A stretch of 9,899 nt of DNA from Phycisphaerales bacterium (GTDB lineage: Bacteria; Planctomycetota; Phycisphaerae; Phycisphaerales; SM1A02). Both the position numbers and the translations under genes were made by a program. Shown piece by piece: positions 7,244 to 9,899 of this stretch. Within the stretch, counting starts at the first letter, position 1, and each line of letters opens with the position of its first letter. Below the pieces are notes generated by a model. The model saw only the letters and a program-made list of their open reading frames with translations, did no database searches and was not told where the DNA came from. Location of the stretch: positions 1 to 9,899 of the forward strand of contig SLJD01000377.1 of assembly GCA_007135295.1 (NCBI GenBank), given 5' to 3'.

Positions 7244-7312
7244 CGCCGTCGCTGTGGAGCGGATGAGTCCTTTCCCACCGGCACGGCTTCACGCCGTGCC
7301 GGTGTTCTTTTT
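7207..7312 (+). promoter_or_regulatory. transcription attenuator upstream of thrS
   Basis: Four mutually exclusive RNA segments can be drawn. Segment 1 (7207-7216, inside the Thr codons) pairs with segment 2 (7247-7256) by 9 base pairs with two single bulges. Segment 2 (7245-7257) pairs instead with segment 3 (7275-7287) by 12 base pairs, including one G-U, with single bulges at C7250 and C7278. Segment 3 (7276-7287) pairs with segment 4 (7293-7304) to make the terminator. A ribosome stalled on Thr codons would cover segment 1 and release segment 2 to block the terminator, switching thrS on. A ribosome reaching the stop at 7241-7243 would cover segment 2 and let termination occur. The base pairing is seen in the sequence; the mechanism follows known amino-acid operon attenuators. 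Confidence 0.7.
7276..7312 (+). terminator. intrinsic terminator (attenuator) before thrS
   Basis: CACCGGCACGGC (7276-7287) and GCCGTGCCGGTG (7293-7304) form a perfect 12-bp GC-rich stem with a 5-nt loop, followed by TTCTTTTT (7305-7312). It is 32 nt after the leader-peptide stop and 91 nt before the thrS ATG, so it should end transcription before thrS unless relieved. Confidence 0.88.
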
Positions 7313-7317
7313 GTACG

Positions 7318-7347
7318 CTGATGGCATCAGGTGACGACCCTGTCACC
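7318..7347 (+). repeat. two adjacent small inverted repeats in the thrS leader
   Basis: CTGAT-GGC-ATCAG (7318-7330) is followed directly by GGTGAC-GACCCT-GTCACC (7330-7347), a perfect 6-bp stem. They lie between the attenuator and the thrS start. They could structure the mRNA 5' region of read-through transcripts or bind a regulator. No resemblance to a tRNA-Thr anticodon arm was evident. Confidence 0.35.
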
Positions 7348-7377
7348 AGCCGCAGTGCTTCACACGCGAGTTCTAGC

Positions 7378-7403
7378 CCGGAACCTGTTCCCGGAACCGA
7401 TTC
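7378..7403 (+). repeat. tandem 13-nt near-repeat containing the thrS ribosome site
   Basis: CCGGAACCTGTTC is followed directly by CCGGAACCGATTC, differing at two positions. The second copy supplies the weak SD GGAA (7393-7396), 7 nt before the thrS ATG. The TTCC of the first copy can pair with either GGAA, so the SD may be partly hidden. Confidence 0.35.
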
Positions 7404-9491
7404 ATGCCCCGCATCACCCTTCCAGACGGCAGTGTTCGAGAGTACGACCAGCCGGTCACCGCCCGCGACGTCGCCGCCGACATTGGCGCCGGCTTAGCCA
7501 AGGCCGCCATCGGCGCAAAGATTGACGGTGAACTGGCCGACCTGTCGGCCACGATCGATCGCGACGTCACGCTCGAACTCATCACGCCGATGGACCGCAA
7601 GTCCGGCGAATCGAGCGAGGATGCGCTGTACCTCATCCGCCACAGTTGCGCGCACGTCATGGCCGAGGCCATCCAGCGGCTGCATCCCGGCGTGGAACTT
7701 GTCTATGGCCCACCGGTCGAGAGCGGGTTCTACTACGACATGCACGTGCCGCCGGACGTCTCGCTCTCCAGCGAAGACTTCGAGCGCATCGAAGCCGAGA
7801 TGGAAAAGATCATTAAGGAGGACCGGCCCTTTCAGCGGTACGAGATGCCTGCTGGTGAAGGGATGCGCAAGCTCGAAGCCGAGGGCAGCAAGTACAAGAT
7901 CGACAACGCCCAGCGGGCCGTCGATGCCGGGTCGAACGAACTGTCTTGGTACGCCACCGGCGAACCGGGGCAGGACTGGGAAGATCTCTGCCGCGGCCCG
8001 CATGTACCGTCGACCGGCCGCATCGGCGCGTTCAAGGTCATGTCGCTCGCTTCGTCGTACTGGCATGGCGACGCCGATTCCGATCAACTCACCCGCGTCT
8101 ACGGCACCGCCTTTGCGGACAGGAAGCAACTCGATCGGTATCTCGAACAACTCGAAGAAGCCCGCAAGCGCGACCATCGCGTGCTCGGCAAGCAGTTGCA
8201 GCTTTTTCACATCGATGAAACCGTCGGCCAGGGCCTGATTCTCTGGACCCCCAATGGGTCGGTCGTGCGCCAGCAGCTTGCCGATTTCATTGGAAGCGAA
8301 CTTCAGCGGCAGGGATACCACCAGGTCTTCACGCCGCACATCGGCAAGCTCGACCTGTACAAGACCAGCGGGCACTTCCCGTACTACCAGGACAGCCAGT
8401 ACCCGCCGCTCATCCACCATGAGCACATGGAACTGCTCTCCGACGAAGGGTGCTCCTGCTCCGAACTGTCAAACCGGCTGCGGTCCGGCGAGGTCGAGGG
8501 CTACCTCCTCAAGCCGATGAACTGTCCGCACCACATCAAGATCTTCGATTCCCAGCCGCACAGCTACCGCGATCTGCCCGTTCGCCTCGCGGAGTTCGGC
8601 ACCGTCTATCGCTGGGAGCAGTCCGGCGAGATCTGCGGCATGACGCGGGTTCGCGGCTTCACGCAGGACGACGCCCACATTTTCTGCACCGAGGACCAGC
8701 TTGCGGACGAACTGATCGGTTGCATCGAACTGGTTCGGATCATCTTCGACACGCTGAACATGGACGATTACCGCGTGCGGGTCGGCTTGCGCGACCCGGA
8801 CAGCGACAAGTACGCCGGAAGTCCGTCCAACTGGGACAAGGCCGAGGAGGCATGCCGGCGCGCCGCCGCCACCCTTGACGCGCCGTTCAGCGAGGAACCG
8901 GGCGAGGCCGCGTTCTACGGGCCGAAGATCGATTTCGTGGTCCGGGACGTCATCGGCCGGGAATGGCAACTCGGCACGGTGCAGGTGGACTACAACCTGC
9001 CGGAGCGGTTTGATCTGAGCTACATCGGGCCGGACAACCAGCCGCACCGGCCGGTGATGGTCCACCGCGCCCCGTTCGGGTCGTTCGAGCGGTTCATTGG
9101 TGTACTGATCGAGCATTTCGCCGGAGCATTTCCGACCTGGCTTGCCCCCGAACAGGCGCGGGTGCTGCCGATCAGTGAAAAAACTGTCGAGTACGGCCGC
9201 AATGTGCTGAGCGACCTTAAGGCCGCCGGGGTCCGGGCCACAATCGACGAATCCAATGAACGGGTGCAGGCGAAGATTCGTACTGCTGCTGAGATGAAGG
9301 TGCCGTACCTTCTGATCGTCGGACCGCGGGATGCCGAGCAGAATGCGGTCAGCATCCGGGCCCGGGGGATCCGGCACGACCTCGGCGCCGCCCCGCGGGA
9401 CGCGCTGGTCGATGCCCTGAAGCGGGAAATCGCCAGCCGCGGCCGGGATTCGGCAGTTGGCGCCCTGTTCGAAACAGCCGGGGCTGTTTGA
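7404..9491 (+). CDS. thrS: threonyl-tRNA synthetase
   Basis: ThrRS activates threonine with ATP and charges tRNA-Thr in the cytoplasm; it also clears mis-charged Ser-tRNA-Thr. The 695-residue protein has all domains in order. TGS is about 1-62 (MPRITLPDGSVREYD). The editing domain is about 70-240, with HSCAH (His80, His84) and CRGPH (Cys196, His200), the expected editing-site residues. The class II catalytic core is about 255-580, with zinc ligands Cys374 in PMNCPHH, His425 in QDDAH and His554 in MVHRAPFGS. Motif 2 lies around VYRWEQSGEICGMTRVRGF, motif 3 around GSFERFIGVLIEHFAG, and the anticodon-binding domain is about 585-680. Relative to E. coli there is an insertion near 345-367 carrying Cys350 and Cys352. 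The ATG at 7404 begins the TGS fold exactly. It is preceded by a Thr-codon attenuator and followed by infC, the classic order. Confidence 0.98.
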   Translation: MPRITLPDGSVREYDQPVTARDVAADIGAGLAKAAIGAKIDGELADLSATIDRDVTLELITPMDRKSGESSEDALYLIRHSCAHVMAEAIQRLHPGVELVYGPPVESGFYYDMHVPPDVSLSSEDFERIEAEMEKIIKEDRPFQRYEMPAGEGMRKLEAEGSKYKIDNAQRAVDAGSNELSWYATGEPGQDWEDLCRGPHVPSTGRIGAFKVMSLASSYWHGDADSDQLTRVYGTAFADRKQLDRYLEQLEEARKRDHRVLGKQLQLFHIDETVGQGLILWTPNGSVVRQQLADFIGSELQRQGYHQVFTPHIGKLDLYKTSGHFPYYQDSQYPPLIHHEHMELLSDEGCSCSELSNRLRSGEVEGYLLKPMNCPHHIKIFDSQPHSYRDLPVRLAEFGTVYRWEQSGEICGMTRVRGFTQDDAHIFCTEDQLADELIGCIELVRIIFDTLNMDDYRVRVGLRDPDSDKYAGSPSNWDKAEEACRRAAATLDAPFSEEPGEAAFYGPKIDFVVRDVIGREWQLGTVQVDYNLPERFDLSYIGPDNQPHRPVMVHRAPFGSFERFIGVLIEHFAGAFPTWLAPEQARVLPISEKTVEYGRNVLSDLKAAGVRATIDESNERVQAKIRTAAEMKVPYLLIVGPRDAEQNAVSIRARGIRHDLGAAPRDALVDALKREIASRGRDSAVGALFETAGAV

Positions 9492-9498
9492 GCAGGCT

Positions 9499-9529
9499 GG
9501 TGCCATCCCCGTGAAAATAGGCACTTTTT
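9499..9529 (+). terminator. weak candidate terminator after thrS
   Basis: GGTGCC (9499-9504) and GGCACT (9520-9525) pair by 5 base pairs plus a G-U, with a 15-nt loop, and are followed by a T run continuing to 9529. It starts 8 nt after the thrS stop. The long loop makes it weak. An alternative fold, GGCTGG (9495-9500) with CCAGCC (9548-9553), also exists, so partial read-through into infC is likely. Confidence 0.35.
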
Positions 9530-9580
9530 GGCAATTTTGTTTGCCCGCCAGCCGATCACGGATTACGGTATCACTGGAAG

Positions 9581-9758
9581 TCACCACCATGGCATGTTGT
9601 GGTGATGCACATGCGAGCGAGTCTGGAGTACGAACGCCGATGCGAAACGCATTGATCTCGGATTGGACATGAAGTGTCAGTCTTCATGCGCTCCAACACC
9701 GCTCACCGGTTCACTGTCTAACCAGTTGCCCGCTCCGCCGGAAACAGCTTGCCGGCGG
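9581..9758 (+). ncRNA. possible structured leader of infC
   Basis: The 309-nt thrS-infC spacer contains no credible ORF but four successive hairpins. They are TCACCAC/GTGGTGA (9581-9587 with 9599-9605, 7 bp), CGATGCG-AAA-CGCATTG (9638-9654, 7 bp with one G-U), CATGAAG/CTTCATG (9668-9674 with 9682-9688, 7 bp) and CCGCCGG/CCGGCGG (9735-9741 with 9752-9758, 7 bp). The last ends 29 nt before the infC SD. In other bacteria the infC-rpmI-rplT operon is controlled by L20 binding to leader or operator RNA, so an analogous leader is plausible here. No known consensus was matched, and no clear promoter was found within the spacer. Confidence 0.4.
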
Positions 9759-9787
9759 TTGCGGTGATTCTTTGTTCAAGCTGAATC

Positions 9788-9792
9788 GAGGA
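9788..9792 (+). promoter_or_regulatory. Shine-Dalgarno of infC deciding an ATC start
   Basis: GAGGA lies 8 nt before the ATC at 9801, normal spacing. It is the main nucleotide evidence that ATC is the start codon. Confidence 0.7.
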
Positions 9793-9800
9793 ATCCTGCC

Positions 9801-9899
9801 ATCGCACGCAGACGCTTTTTCAGACCGAACGAGAATTATGACCGGGGACCGCGCGTCAACGATCGCATCCGGATCAGCCCGGTCCGGCTGATCGATGAG
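9801..9899 (+). CDS. infC: translation initiation factor IF-3, N-terminal part, AUC start
   Basis: IF-3 binds the 30S subunit, keeps it apart from 50S and checks start-codon fidelity. Only the first 33 codons are in the window. The frame reads (M)ARRRFFRPNENYDRGPR, then VNDRIRISPVRLIDE, and runs open to the last base. The VNDRIR..PVRLID block is the hallmark of the IF-3 N-domain start. An in-frame TGA lies 11 codons before 9801, and no ATG, GTG or TTG occurs between it and the VNDRIR motif. ATC at 9801, 8 nt after GAGGA, is therefore the only well-placed start. Rare starts on infC are established (AUU in E. coli, AUC in Myxococcus xanthus) and let IF-3 limit its own synthesis. Position downstream of thrS fits the conserved thrS-infC-rpmI-rplT order. 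Truncated by the window edge, not by mutation. Confidence 0.9.
   Translation, partial: MARRRFFRPNENYDRGPRVNDRIRISPVRLIDE

Noticed and set aside
7184..7403. T-box riboswitch upstream of thrS
   Set aside because: T-boxes are expected for aminoacyl-tRNA synthetase leaders with a terminator, but no AGGGUGGNACCGCG-like T-box sequence or specifier stem is visible; the antiterminator partner is instead next to a Thr-codon ORF.
7494..9590. Long minus-strand frames (310 and 373 codons) opposite thrS
   Set aside because: Antisense to a full ThrRS with all motifs; low-complexity Arg/Val/Asp content typical of mirror frames.
9838..9891. ATG-started short ORF inside infC
   Set aside because: Out of frame with the IF-3 sequence, ends after 17 codons, no SD.

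Overview
The window (about 60% GC by eye) looks like chromosomal DNA of a planctomycete or a close relative. This is an inference from several things: a type III glutamine synthetase, a short stand-alone flagellin, a secreted transglutaminase-like protein, widely spaced genes, and the protein style of NrdR and ThrRS. No transposase, phage gene, CRISPR array, tRNA or rRNA was found.

Layout. Positions 1-2190 (minus) hold glnN, a type III glutamine synthetase. It is preceded on its own strand by an 82-nt imperfect inverted-repeat element (2281-2362) and then by trpA (2400-3218, minus), the tryptophan synthase alpha subunit. A 240-nt gap with no convincing feature separates trpA from a divergent flagellin gene (3459-4301, plus). 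Flagellin converges on nrdR (4353-4895, minus), the ribonucleotide reductase repressor. nrdR lies downstream of a large exported transglutaminase-like gene (5021-6931, minus). A 472-nt gap follows, then thrS (7404-9491, plus), a 309-nt gap, and the first 33 codons of infC (9801 to the window end, plus).

The most interesting part is the gap before thrS. It holds a 19-codon ORF with seven Thr codons, five of them consecutive (7184-7243). After it comes a textbook intrinsic terminator (12-bp perfect stem plus a U-tract, 7276-7312). The segment between them can pair either with the Thr codons or with the 5' arm of the terminator. This is the full anatomy of ribosome-mediated transcription attenuation, and it sits directly upstream of the enzyme that charges tRNA-Thr. 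A possible promoter (TTGACC-16-TATCCT) ends 8 nt before the leader ATG, so the leader may be translated from an almost leaderless transcript.

The second notable point is infC. It has no ATG, GTG or TTG start. The reading frame opens at an AUC codon with a Shine-Dalgarno (SD) sequence 8 nt upstream, matching the known rare-start-codon autoregulation of IF-3. The thrS-infC spacer contains four hairpins that could be a structured leader. thrS-infC order matches the conserved thrS-infC-rpmI-rplT neighbourhood, so this end of the window is a translation-factor locus with apparently two layers of translation-coupled control.
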